Below, in pieces: positions 1 through 11,414 of a stretch of 64,000 nt of DNA. The stretch comes from Marsupella aquatica (taxonomy: Eukaryota > Marchantiophyta). The position numbers and the translations under genes are program-made. Where the stretch lies: the NCBI GenBank assembly GCA_973895155.1, contig OZ316896.1:20398001-20462000 (forward strand). The letters run 5' to 3'. Numbering within the stretch: position 1 is the first letter of the stretch; the number at the start of each line of letters is the position of its first letter. The notes beneath the pieces were generated by a model. It searched no databases. It saw nothing but the letters and a program-made list of their open reading frames with translations, and had not been told where the DNA came from.

Positions 1-982
1 CCAGGATGAGCAGGTTATGGCCCGACGAAGTTGTGTTTATGGGATACAGAAACGGCCATAACTTGGTCGTCCGATGTCCGTTTCGAGAGCGGTTGAGTGA
101 TTCGTGATCAGGAGGAGGAGAGATATCCAGGGGTGAACTCAGAAGTGCAAGTGGAGGGGCGCCTAGTTTTGGCCATTATGGGGTTCCTTGCAATTTCACG
201 GTTCACAGAGTAATGTTGGGGCGCTGTCGAAGGCACCACCGGCCCATTGTTAGTTTAGGGTTTAGGGTTTTAGAAGCATGTGTGTGCCGCATGGTTTTAG
301 TTTAGGGGTTTCTTAGTAAAGGGTTTAGCGGCGCCGCTAGGGAAGGCCGCCATCGTTGTGGCCTCGTGAGGGGTGCTTTGGTGTGTTGTTTTGAGTATTT
401 AGGGGGAGAGCCCCGGAGTAGTGAGGGGGGGAACTCAGTTTAGTGTTGTTATTAGGGAAGTTAGCTCATAGTCAGAAGGGGAATTTAAGCCAGAGTAGTG
501 AGGTAGAGGTGTAGCGCTTGCCCCAGTGAGGCAAGAGTTGGGCAGACGGTAGGAGGCTGGGTTGTCCTTGCAATGTGTTACCACTTTTTGCCAAAAGATA
601 TGGATTTGGTGTGATTTCTCAAGTTTTGGTGTGGCGTTATCTTTTTCGGCTCACAATTGTGTTCTTTCCCAAGAAGTGTCTAAGGAATACTTGCACGGAT
701 TGGTCGATTGTGTGAGTAAGGGGGTGGTGACAGCACTCCAGCGACCAGTAGGAGTGTGTGTGTGTGGCGTAGTCCATGGGACTTGATCAAAACCAGAGGG
801 GCTAGTAGGTAGACTTGATCAAAAATTACACTTCCGGGAGCGGAATCAAACATACTCATCCTACGTGCAATAGAATCCTAATAGCGTCCCTCCACGTTCC
901 CCGTCATACGATAACAAACGATTTTAGTAGGAGTAAATACGTATTTGTCGTGTAAATCGTTTGATAAGCAGGTGACACTTTT
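1..982. other. Left flank of CACTA copy A, no gene recognised
   Basis: I see no convincing coding region. A short run of two to three TTTAGGG-type units lies at about 250-275, with looser TTTAGGG-like words near 290-330. The stretch is GC-richer than the CACTA copy that follows. At about 983 the sequence abruptly becomes alignable to the TNP2 gene of copy B at 34,624, so this block is either foreign DNA joined to a broken transposon or a later insertion. It could be part of an LTR or retrotransposon leader, but I could not establish that. Confidence 0.4.
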
Positions 983-2886
983 CGAAGGTTGGCACCATAG
1001 CCTGTAGGAAACCGCATCTCTCCTATACGGTTCCGAAATTCACGTCTTTGGCCAACACTCAACACCCAAGGAGCAGAAGGACGATTCTCCACACCTGTGA
1101 TAGGATCAGTTGTCATCCAAAGATCTGGATGCATTTCCATCTCCTCGCATGCCTCCCTAAAATTAGTGTCCTTCTCCCCATAAAAATGCTTTATCAAAGC
1201 CTTCCCCACATTTCCCTCTATGTGCATGGGGTCTAAAAGATGGCGGATCTTCAACTTAGATCAATAGGGCAAAGTGGCTAGTATACTCCACCTGGTCAAA
1301 CCTGTCCTATCAAAGGTGAAGGAATCATTTGGGTCTGCCACCCTATCAGCTAGTGACTTCCAATGTGCAAAACTTGTTGCATCAGGAATTTCACGCTCAT
1401 CACCAAATGGCATGTCAAAGGAGGAGAATAGAAGTGGGTCAAACCTCATCTCATGCCCCATGGGAAGAAACTTTGTATGCCCAATATAAACAATCTTTCT
1501 AATCCATGAACAATATGTGGCCATGTCCTCTAAGCTTGGGCCACAAGTAGAGCAAGCTTTGTACCCCTGAGTTTGCAATCCAGAGACAAAACCAAACCCT
1601 GCTTACATAGAAGAAATCAAACCATGCAAACTTTATGTTAGGGTTGTCACATGAGAAACAACAATAGGAACTACACATTATTGAAGGGTTGCAAATGGCA
1701 TGGAAGTCATCTTACCAGGATAGTCATGCATTGTCCAACATATGATCCCTCTCAATTGAAAGACACGTGGAAAACCTCTTGTAATTTTCCTACCATCATA
1801 TGCCCACACTCCATTCCATAATTTTTGAAGTTCTCCAACCAATAGTGCCAAGTAAGTGTCAAAGTTCTTCACTTTTTTTGGACCTGGGATAATCAAAGAT
1901 AATAAAAGGAACCCCTTCTTCATGGATAGCCATGGTGGGAGGTTATAATTCATGACAACCACAGGCCAAACTGATGTAGGTTGCCCCTTTCCTCCAAGTG
2001 AATGAGGGCTAACTCCATGAGATGCCAATCCTAGCCTCACATGGCGAGGATCATGTGCAAAGTCTGGCCATGTTGCCTCAATATGTTTGTGAGCAGGGGA
2101 GTCAACTGGCAACCGCATGACACCAGACTCTGATCGATGAGTCTTATGCCATACCATCAACTCTGCCAAGTCAGAACACCGATACATGTGCAACAATCGA
2201 GGAATGATGGGAAACCAACGAACAACCTTCCTTGGCACCTTCTTTGTTAGCATGTTGGGGTCATAGCGAGGCTCATCACATGTTGTACATTGTGTCATGT
2301 TTGCATTGGCCCCATGAAATAACATGCAATCATTCACACATGCATGAACAATATGATATTCCATGCCAATAGATGAGAGAACACTTTTTGCCTCCTTCCA
2401 AGTTGCTGGCAACACATTCTCAGTGGGTAACATAAGGTCATGGCAAAGTGCAAACATATCAGATAACAAGGCATTGCTTGCCTTGTGTTTGGCCTGTAGG
2501 TTCATCAACCCCAAGATGGCTGAAAGACGACTCAAACGAGCACCCTCATAGATAGGTGTTCGGGCATGTTCCTCTGCTTCTTCCCATTGGCGTTGTCCCT
2601 CAGGGGTATGTCTTGGGCGTGGATCATTGGGGGGCACCTGCCCTTCATTGGGAAGGTCATCACCAGGGTTGTCGGCACCAAACCAATCAACCATAAAGTC
2701 ATCCATGGCTCTATCCTGGTCATCAGTTACTTGTTCATCCGTTTGAGGTACCTCTTCATCAGGGTTACTGCTTCCACTAGCACTTGATGAGGAGTGTGAC
2801 TCTGATCCATGCCCTTCTTCTGGCATACCCATTTCTTGATATGTTGCTCTCAATCTCCGTGGTAACATATTTGGAGAGGGTCGCAC
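983..2886 (-). pseudogene. TNP2-type CACTA transposase, broken (copy A)
   Basis: This is a fragment of a TNP2 transposase, the enzyme that cuts and joins CACTA elements. Exon 1 runs about 2886-1716 and exon 2 from 1598 downward, with GTAAG donor and CAG acceptor. Typical TNP2 blocks are visible: a CxxC motif near the middle of exon 1, VRWFPIIPRLLHMYRC, DPRHVRLGLAS, NYNLPPWLSMKKGFLLLSLI and WTMHDYPG. Exon 2 has CSTCGPSLEDM and the GHTKFLP box. It is broken twice. A Trp codon (TGG in copy B) is TGA at 1261-1263, and homology ends at about 983, removing the DUF4218 and DUF4216 regions. As in copy B, the first exon begins after a conserved TAG|AATGTGCG acceptor and not with an ATG, so an upstream exon probably supplied the start. 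Confidence 0.88.
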
Positions 2887-3065
2887 ATTCTAAAAACAAA
2901 GCAAACAATTGAAAGTTATATTGCAAAGAGAACACACACAAAAATGGGCTAGGGGTGTGCAAAAATGAAATAATATTGGTTGTGGTGCAAATACAAAATG
3001 TGGCCAAAGGCCATATGTAGTGTCCTTTGATATGCAACATACCACCTATGACCCTTAACTTAACC

Positions 3066-4218
3066 CTAATCCCACTCATAGTGAGTAAATAACTCGTCCC
3101 CTGAGTTAATGGTCCTCGTTGCTACAACTAGGCAATGGTCATGATGATATGTCTGGCCATAAGGTGCTGGCGGAGGACCCTCAATGAAAACCCACTCACA
3201 ATTTTGCCTACGCTTAGGGCGAGTCCCCACGGTACTGTTTATGAAACCAACAATATTCCCAGTCCGTATGGGGTCCCCATCTATGACACGCTGCTCACTA
3301 TACCTTCTAGTGTTTCCATCAAAAGTATCCATGTCCAATGCATAAGTCTTCCACTCAGGGTGTTGTGCAAGGATCATGTTCCAATGTCTTCTCTTGTAGA
3401 TGGGTCCACCATAAGGAAACAAAGTAGGCCCCTCTCGGCTGCGTCCACCTCTACCACTCTTGGCGTCCACAATGATGTCCTCACAGGCAAAAACTCCATA
3501 GCCATGTCTATCCCCAAGTGTGGAAGGTTTGATAACCCAACGTCTACCCCAAACCTCTACCTCCTCACCATAGGAAAGCTCTTGTGGCAAACCAAGAGTC
3601 TCAGGATCCCAGTCCTTGATGATAGGGACACATCTGCCAGTGAACTCACAATCACCCCACCTACCCGTAACCACTGCCTTGTACAAATCAGTATCCCCTC
3701 GGGCCCGCCTCTTGGAACGCTGTCTCCCTCTTGGGACAATAGCCTCAACCCCAACTTCCCTAGGACTGGTGGGCCTTGCCGCTAGACCCAAGGCTTTTGA
3801 GAATGCATTGCCTATAGCATCTAGAACACCTTGTGATGGGACATAGGGTGCTTGTGCCGCAGGTCTAGGCCTATTGGATACCTATTCCACCGAAACCAAA
3901 ACAAACAAAAGTAGGTGTGAAATTAAAAACCTTCAACCATTGAGTAATGGGAATAGGGTAGGAAAACTAAGGCATAACACTTACCATATGAGATGAAGAA
4001 GCCCCTATCGTATGATGTCCACAACGCCCATATCTCTCAATATGTTGGGCACATATGTAAGATTTTTGGGAAACCTGACCCACACATCTGGAACATTCAC
4101 AAAGTTGACGGGGTGGACCGCGAGGAGGAGGTGCGGTCGTGTGATGTTGAGGTGGAGGTGGTGTATCTTCATCAGAGGAGGACGAGTCTGTGGTGGAGAT
4201 TTCAGAAAATGAAGACAT
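3066..4218 (-). CDS. Knuckle + SET-domain protein carried by CACTA copy A
   Basis: Two coding exons, 4218-3985 (234 nt) and 3881-3066 (816 nt), join in phase 0 (GTAAGT donor, ATAG acceptor) to give 349 aa. Residues 1-35 are Ser/Asp/Pro-rich. C40-x-C42-x2-C45-x10-C56-x2-H59 forms a possible zinc knuckle. A basic stretch follows, then a SET domain over roughly the last 155 residues: GYGVFACEDI, GNIVGFINSTVG, QNCEWVF and the C-terminal HDHCLVVATRTI and GDELFTHYEWD. SET domains usually methylate protein lysines. The usual NHSC of the active-site knot reads NSTV here, while the tyrosine near the C-terminus is kept, so activity is uncertain. The gene lies between TNP2 and the accessory gene exactly as in copy B, so it is part of the element. 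Confidence 0.82.
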
Positions 4219-4352
4219 ATCCCCTGTAACAAGATATAATTAAAATGGGCATGTTATGACCAAAACATACCACAAAATGATATAAATCAAAGTTCCCAAA
4301 TAATGATGACAAGAAACCCAAACCAAAATGACCATAGCAATAAAAAAGGTAC

Positions 4353-4620
4353 CTTTATGAGACCCGGGCTCAGCAGTGCCAATAGGTCTTGTGGCTCTAA
4401 GATAATTAATGAACCCAATCTGAAAGTATGAGGGAAAAACTGCAACCATTCCATGTATATGTAAGCACAATAATCTGGACCAGACAAGAACAAAAAACCC
4501 TACATACATGTCCCCTTTATACATAGTGGCAACCAAAAGTGTTAAGTACATGAAAGGAACACTTGAGCCGATCATGCAATGTTTACCTTTCAGATGCCCG
4601 GGCTCTCACAATGCATATGC
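4353..4620 (-). other. Conserved 5' exons upstream of the SET gene (copy A)
   Basis: Two short blocks are conserved with copy B and bounded by splice-like signals on the minus strand. One is about 4419-4353, ending GGGTCTCATAAAG before GT; the other ends at 4587 with GGGCATCTGAAAG before GTAAAC. Both contain CCCGGG. The surrounding sequence between the copies is much less similar, so these look like non-coding leader exons of the transcript that includes the knuckle exon, which itself is preceded by a CAG acceptor. Confidence 0.5.
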
Positions 4621-4659
4621 ATTAGTATCAAATCATCAAAAAGTGCCGCACCCTACAAG

Positions 4660-5060
4660 CTATCATATATTCCCCTCCTTTGTTAGCAAAACCCATGCCA
4701 ATCCCTTTTTGATTCATAAACCCAATGAACCTCTCTTAAACCCAAAAGGCTGCAATATAAATCTCATGAAACCTTGCTTTGTCTTATCCAAACTTTCAAC
4801 CCCAAACCGCATCCTACCTATTAAACCTAAATCTGACTTACACACAAACCCAAACCTTTCTTCAACCCTAGAGACCTTTCTATTAAAAAACCCCAAACCC
4901 TAAAACCCTAAACCCAAACCTTACTTATTTCTTGTAAACCAAATCCCACACCTTTATTATTTCTTCTAAACTAATGTAAACCCAAACCTTAGCCTAAACC
5001 AACACCATACATAACCCATTAACCTGAAATCTGCCTAACCCTTCAAACCCGCCTTCAACT
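4660..5060. repeat. Degenerate CCCTAAA/CCCAAACC tract in CACTA copy A
   Basis: The strand is rich in words such as CCCTAAA, CCCAAACC and AACCCTAAACCC, densest at 4860-5010. They resemble degenerate plant telomere repeats. A longer counterpart occupies the same position in copy B (38,280-39,150), between the leftward and rightward genes. Confidence 0.65.
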
Positions 5061-5179
5061 ATTATCTAACACCCAAAACATGGCCAAAAAGCATTCCAAA
5101 TATGAGTATAGAGGGGTCCACTTCACCTTTGAAAAAAACCCTTTCAAATGAAACCAACATTCCCCCCAGGACGAGTTGC

Positions 5180-5430
5180 CAATGTCTTGCGAAGCCGCTT
5201 CCTTCGCAAATACCATCACAAATTAGAATTGAGTTTTGCGAAGCTGCTGCTTTCGCACGACCTTCAGAAAAACAGAGCCCGAGAGCATTTCTGCAAGAGA
5301 GCAAAGGTGTTGCGAAGCCTTTCATGTTGCAATGGTTTCGCAAAATTGAGAAACTACATGCGAAACTAGAAGGATCGCAACTTGCAAAACAGGTTGCTTC
5401 GCAAGTCTTTCCCGCTTGTACTTTTGCACT
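5180..5430. promoter_or_regulatory. TTCGCAA/TTGCGAA array before the accessory gene (copy A)
   Basis: Many copies of TTCGCAA or TTGCGAA (often CTTCGCAA / TTGCGAAG) in both orientations lie just upstream of the accessory gene start at 5519. The same word dominates the element's right subterminal region and the accessory intron. In En/Spm elements, short subterminal repeats bind the accessory protein, so these are candidate binding sites and part of the promoter. That function is inferred. Confidence 0.6.
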
Positions 5431-5518
5431 CTGCCGCGGCGTACTCAGCGGCATTTGACAAATTTCAAGCGTAGGGAGGGAGAAGGGAGCTTGCGCGCGC
5501 TCGGGGGGTGGCTTAGCT

Positions 5519-7475
5519 ATGGATTCCAGTGGAGCAAATGGAGGTGATTTGGCAGGGGTGAGTGACAGTGGCAATGGGAATGAAGGCAATGGGGAGCAGG
5601 AGAGGAATCGATGGACCGATTTGATGGCTGAGCACCTCAATGCAGCACAGTTGAGCCACTTAGATTTGACTACACCAGCAGGGATTGCTTCTTTGAGTGC
5701 AATCCTAGGGCAAGCCTTGCAAACGGGAGTAGATGCAGGGAACATTGCAAGGGAGGAGGAGCAAAGGAGTGCAGCTCAACAGAAGGCAAGAGAGAAGAAG
5801 CGTAAGAAGGAGGAGAGGGCCAAGGCAGGAGTAGTCTCACCTGCTGCCCTAGAAAAGAAGAGGAGGAGAGAGGAACGAGATGAGATAAGAGCACAGCGGG
5901 AGGAGCAGCGAAAGAAGGAGGAAGAGAGGAAGAAGCTGCCTATGATTGCCTTGATCGAAGGCATTCCTACTGAACTGGCCTACACCGGGGCAAAGAGCAC
6001 TATCAGGCTTATGGTGCGCTCCAATTTTGCACGAGGAGTTGAGTGGGGGAAACTCAGCAAGGCAGACCAGAAGAAAATAATGAGTCAAATCAAAGATTCA
6101 TTTCGAAATGGAGCAGAGATTGATGAACAGTGGCTTGCAGATAGAATTTCCAATTCAATGTCTCAAGCACGGTACCATGATAGGAAGAAGGTAAGGGCCT
6201 ACCTGGCAAACTTGGAGGAGTACAGAAACATGAGGAGGCCACTGCAATTCACTGAGGACGTGTGGAATGCCTTTTACAAAGTGGAGGTGCAGATGAGAGC
6301 TGCCAGGAACCTTCTCTTCTGGAAGGAGATGGAAGCCAAGGCACAGAAGGCCGGGAAGTCCGACCGAGACCTCAAGGCAATGGCTGAGAAGGTGTCTCAC
6401 ATGCAGCACATTGTGGATGAAGTGGGGGCACCACCCCAAAAATTCATCCTTGCAGCTGAGCGAGTCAGCAAATGGCCCAAGACCACGCACAAGATGGGCC
6501 AAGGTGGACTTCCCGGCCTCAAAGCACACTTTGTGAGTGGGCCCTCTCCTCCCCTGCTTCTGTTTCCTTGCTTTCAATTGCTATCCAAACCTGCAATGCC
6601 CCCCTGCATACCTCTTGTTTCTTTCTTACGGCCTGCCTTGTACTTTAGGTCACCCTGACACATTGCGTGCCTTAGAGATTTCTCGGATTAAAAAAAAACA
6701 GAGTTTGCGAAGCTTTTGCGATGCGGGTTGCTTCGCAAATGTTTCGCAAAGTCTATCATGGCATTTTTTAAAGTTGTAGATGCGAAGCTATTGCGAACTA
6801 ACCCACTTCGCAAACTACTTCGCAAACAGCCAGTTTATTTGAATTTGCGAAGTGGGGAGTTTTGCAAGTGTGTATTATGTTTAAAAAATACTGCTAAGGG
6901 TTATTGAGCCCAGTTTTGTGTTAGGGGGCACCCTATTAGCACCTCCATGCATTTTTCTTGGGTTTATGGCATATTAACCTCGATCGATTTTGGTTTTGGA
7001 ATGTTTGGTTGTGGTAGTATAAGAGGTACCGCAGGAAGATAACAACAAAAGAGATGGAGATAGGAGCTGCGCATGGAGCCAAACATCTCTTTGACTTGGT
7101 TGACGCAAAGTTGGCGACTGTAAGTGCATGTATCCCCTCAGTTTTTCCCACCCAATCCACTTATCTTTTCATTCTGTAAACCTAAACCAATTTGGCGTTG
7201 TGCTGTGCAAACAGGATGATGAGGATGCCAGTGATACCAGCAGCACCGATGAGAACAATGAGGGGACCATGACAAAGGGGCCCACGGTAGGAGGGAGTAG
7301 TGGATCTGGACCAGTAGGAGGAGTTTCCCAGCAGGAGGGGGAGGAAGAGGATGAGGACGAGGAGGAACCAGATGTGGAGGAGCAGCCAGCACCACCTCCT
7401 GTGCCACGTCCGGATCGTCGCAAGAGGGACAAGGGGAAGAGGCCGGCGACAAGGAGTAGCAGGACCCCATTCTAG
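5519..7475 (+). CDS. CACTA accessory (TNPA/Transposase_24-like) protein, open in copy A
   Basis: Three exons, 5519-6532, 7018-7119 and 7215-7475, all join in phase 0 (GTGAGT and GTAAGT donors; GTAG and ACAG acceptors), giving about 458 aa. A Gly/Asn-rich start is followed by a highly charged region of K/E/R runs (residues about 80-145). Next comes a conserved helical block with WGKLSKADQKKI, EIDEQWLADRISNSMSQARY and a PLQFTEDVWNAFYKVEV-like stretch, resembling plant En/Spm Transposase_24-type proteins. The last exon is acidic and ends in a basic KRDKGKRPATRSS tail, possibly a nuclear localisation signal. In En/Spm systems such proteins bind subterminal repeats and assist the TNP2 enzyme. The ORF is uninterrupted here, unlike copy B. 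Confidence 0.8.
6700..6890. repeat. TTGCGAA words inside intron 1 of the accessory gene (copy A)
   Basis: A cluster of TTGCGAAG/TTCGCAAA words sits within the intron between 6533 and 7017. Copy B has the same cluster at 44,820-45,010 in the matching intron. The intronic placement suggests a regulatory or DNA-structural role, since subterminal motifs are expected at element ends. Confidence 0.6.
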
Positions 7476-7729
7476 AGCTTGGTGGTGTAGTGCCTATGGG
7501 ATGCCCATTTACTTAGTGTAGTATATAGTTTTGATATGGGTAGTCTTATAGGGACCTAGCTTGTCATATGACACCCATCTAGGGTTTAGGGTTTAGGAAA
7601 CCCTAATTTTTGTGTACCTATCAATTTTCTATAAAGCCATTTTGATTCAGACCTCATTCTCCGTGTTGGACAACAAGACCCCAACTATAATTCAAAACTC
7701 TAAATCTAAACCCTAGCCTCAAGACAGCT

Positions 7730-8157
7730 TGCGAAACCTATGCGAACAACCCAAATCGCATATTTACCATACTGAAGGTATCGCAAACATTATGCAAACC
7801 ACATAAGTTCACACAAATGCGAAGCGATCTTCATGGCATAACTACCATTCACTTAATATCGCAAACATATTTCCAAACTCCTGGGATTGCAAATATTGAA
7901 CTGCTTGATTATTATCGCAAGCCTCTCGCGACGCCCATGGAGTCGCTTAAATGTGAGTCCTTTGCGATTCTATTAGTGTCGCAAGTTGCGAAGGCGTTGC
8001 GAAGGTCTTGCGAAAGACCGGATGCGAACCTTTGGGCTTCGCAGTTTGCGATTCTATTGCGATGCGCGATACTTTGCAAAGACGAGTTTTGTTTTTTGAT
8101 TTCCTTTGTTGTTTGCTATGCTTTCAAGTTCGCAAAGGTGTAGGTAGTGTTGTAGTG
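7730..8157. repeat. Right subterminal array and CACTA terminus (copy A)
   Basis: Dense TTCGCAA/TTGCGAA/GCGAAG words fill 7730-8140 and end with the 13-base terminus TAGTGTTGTAGTG at 8145-8157. The bases ACT follow and are the expected target duplication, but the left end that would confirm it is lost. Confidence 0.78.
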
Positions 8158-11100
8158 ACTCCCATGGGAAGCTCCTTCCAGACTCCCTAACATGCAGTCC
8201 TCATCACCTTGGGGCACAACAGCGAGAATTTTTTAAAGATATTTTTACAGACCCCCATGGGAAGCTCCTTCCAAAATCCCTGGAAGCATGTGCTGCCACA
8301 TCAGCACTATTGGTCACAAACAAGAAGGGTTTGTTATACAAAAAGTACCAAACAAGACTATGTATGTTTGAGACAAGTAAAAAAAAAAATTAGACCTTGT
8401 AACTGTACAAACAATGGAAAAATGAAAAGTAACTTTTCAGATAAAAAGAAAGGGGTGAAAAGAAATTAACCTTTGGATGGATTGTGATTGATATATCAAA
8501 TGTTTTCTATTTAATTAGCAAGTTTTGGAATAACCGTGGGTAGAAAAAAACTCTTCAACTATTATAACATTTACCAAGTTAACATGAGAAACCCTTTGGC
8601 AACTATGGACAAAATAATCCCAAGAGAACATAAGAAACCCTTCAACTACTATGGAAAAAAGAATACCAAAGAAACGTAAGAAACCCTTCTACTTCTATGA
8701 CACATTTTGCATGTCCTCTATGGACATAGGAGTACCGAAAGAATGTTGTGCATGGACTACTACCATGAAAAATCTACTCTTCTTTTCCATCTCCATATTC
8801 ACAGCTATTCCAGTATGCAACTCTTCATATGCTCTAACTTAGTTGTTGAATAACATCAAACTTAAATAACCAACGGGTACTCTAACTAATTGGGGATCTG
8901 GACCTCAGAAGTGTGCAGTCGACGTTATAGATGATCCCAAAATAAGACTAACTGGGAGTAACTAATTAACCAGGAGAAAACATAGATAAATTAACTAATC
9001 AAGCAGGACGAATGAACTTTCATGTCATTAAGACTGTAGTATTCTGGAGGGAAGAGGCACATAAACCAGAAGACCAGATGGAAAATATTTCTCGCTCCCG
9101 TTCAACAGTACAGCTGTTTTTGTGTTGTTTTTGGAGCGTTTTCGAGGTGATCGCAGATTGAGAAGAAGCATTGGATGGAAACCAGTGGCCAAATGGTACA
9201 CTAGTTGTTCGCACATTGCGGAATTGCATTCACATTGCGGCATTGCAATCGTCCCCTCGTCTCCTCCGCTTCCCAGAGGTACTCACTCATCAAGAGGCTG
9301 TCACCTCACCTGGCTGTCTGTCAATCTTCGGTACCTCTTTCTCTACAGTAGTAAAGATTGTTGTAAATCATACGACAGCTTGCTTTGAGGAGTGATCTTA
9401 ATGATGCTGTGTTTCCCATTGTTGAAATGTCGTGCATGGAAGACTGTGTTTAGAGGAGCAGTCGGATGGAGTTTTGGTCGGGGCTGCGACTGTCGTCGTT
9501 TGGAAGTTTTTTTTAGCAGGCGTGATCGTGAAGGTTGCCTCTCTCGTGACTTCTGGCCTGAATTTCTCAATGAATATTGTTTGACTGATCACCTCTACTC
9601 AAGGTTGAGAAGTTGCCATACAGTTACCAGATTCTCTCGAGTTTTTTTCTGTGGATATTTGGTATTGGACTGAGGTGTAATTGTCCTTCCTGTGAAAGTG
9701 CTCTGAATTTCGGAAGGTTGTGGTCTCCCTCATCAGAATCAGCACATATCTGCTTGTTGGTGGGACTATCTTGCCAAATGAGGTTTGCAGTATGATTTAA
9801 TGTGTTGACTTATCGATCAAGCCAACGTGGTCGTGCTAAGAACCTGTTTTATCTTGCGTGTCTTTTGGAGGAGGGTTTTGTATGCTTCTGTTACTCTATA
9901 CGGAGTATTTATTACTATCTCTTGGCCTTCTGAACGTTTTCTTGGCTTTCGTTGGTCCTCTCTGGACCCCTTTCTCTGTTTCTTGTTGTAGTTTGTTGGC
10001 CCTTTTTCAGTAAAGGTTGTTTTCTTTGTGTATTTGAAAAAGTTTTCTATTCCTCTGTCCCGGCCCCATCACCCTGGGCCAAAGTCTCGCCAGTCCTATT
10101 TCATCAGTGTTACTTCTCATGGGTTCCCGGTTTGGCGGCCTGAACCTTATTTCATCAGTAAGGTTGTTCCGTCCACCGTTTTGAGCTATCGAGAGGTTGA
10201 CAGCAGGTTTGACTCGTCGAGGACCACACTAGTGAGAATAAGATGCTTTAGAAACCCCAGACGTTTCAGATTCTGCTGACATCGGCAGTGAGAAAGAAGA
10301 CAGGGACGACTGAAAACTGTATAAAAGGTTTCGTTCCCCCCACTAGAAAGATATTCAGAAGGACTTGCACGGTGGCGCACTCCTCAATACAAATCTCCTT
10401 TCCCTTTCTCATTTTAGAGTACAGAACTGAAGTACGTGTAGGCTAGTATGTGGTAAAAGTTCGAGGAAGGCCGTAACGTTGGAGACAAAGGCTGTTGGAG
10501 AAGATGCCATCCGTCAGTTTGGTAGATTTACAATTATCTTTGTTCCAGGGTTCTTTCCTCGAGATTGCATTTTCACCTGGTCCCACTTGTCCTTGCGTTG
10601 AAGGTGGACGAATATTCTATCTACTTGCTTTGCTCATGGAAAGACCAAAATTCGTTAGCCTATGGAATGGGAATCAATTACTGTTCCGTGTGCCCGAGGA
10701 ATCAAGGTAGATTGCTCGGGCACTGTTATCTGGTTCAGTGCAGTACTTGGTGAATGTCGTAAACGCCAAATAGACCTAGCTACTAACAGCTGGGATCTTC
10801 TCCTCTTGTTGGTTCTACTCACATTTCCCATCTGTGTGTATAGTTGTTCCTCATTGTGAAGAAGGACCATATTTTTCTTGGTTGATTTTGGACGATTTGG
10901 GGTAGAGATTGTGTGATCTCCAGTTGTGGTCCACATCATTCAATTTTTTCGTCTCACTAGTTGCAATCTCTGCCAGCTCCTCTGTTGGCGTCAGGAGGGT
11001 TTCGGAGCAATCCATCGCCTCTGCTCTCCTCGTGCTCCCGTAAGTCATCGGCAATTCGCAACCATCTGGGATGATGCTATGGATGCAAGATCTCACAATT

Positions 11101-11414
11101 TCTCGGAATATTCTGTTAGAATCTAGACAGATGTCATCTCACAATCGTGATATAATTCTGGCTCCGTATTACATTCTTGTCTGTTGCCCACGAAATCCTG
11201 TCTGCCACAAAATTTCTTGGGTAATCTCATCTCAGGAAGTGTGCTTGGCAGCAGAGAGCATCAGCAGGAATCCTATCATGTCGAGATCTATGGAGGAGTA
11301 GCAAGATTGGAAGGACGAAGGGAGGTAGACGACCAACGGCAAGATTGGAGAACTGGGAGATGAGAAGAGGAGCAGCATGAAGAAAATTGTATAGCTTTCG
11401 AAGCTTTTTCGAGA
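8158..11414. other. Intergenic, no gene recognised; minor direct repeats
   Basis: No supported coding exon was found. A ~30-base segment beginning CCCATGGGAAGCTCCTTCCA occurs at about 8161 and again at about 8253. A decayed tandem repeat with AAGAAACCCTTC words lies at about 8530-8700. From about 9.1 to 11.4 kb the DNA has mixed composition and no clear reading frame; the last few hundred bases probably hold the promoter and leader of the gene at 11,415. Confidence 0.4.

Larger units (their letters stand above)
983..8157. mobile_element. CACTA (En/Spm) transposon copy A, left-truncated
   Basis: The element carries, left to right, a TNP2 transposase fragment (minus), a knuckle/SET gene (minus), a CCCTAAA-like tract, an array of TTCGCAA words and an accessory gene (plus). 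The right end at 8145-8157 reads TAGTGTTGTAGTG, the expected CACTA terminus (reverse complement CACTACAAC) and the same bases that end copy B. It is followed by ACT as the candidate 3-bp target duplication. The left terminus and the DUF4218/DUF4216 part of TNP2 are missing: homology to copy B stops at about 983. The gene order and exon layout match copy B at 32.6-46.4 kb. Confidence 0.88.

Noticed and set aside
250-275. Telomeric repeat
   Set aside because: Only two to three TTTAGGG units; too short for a telomere or clear interstitial telomere.
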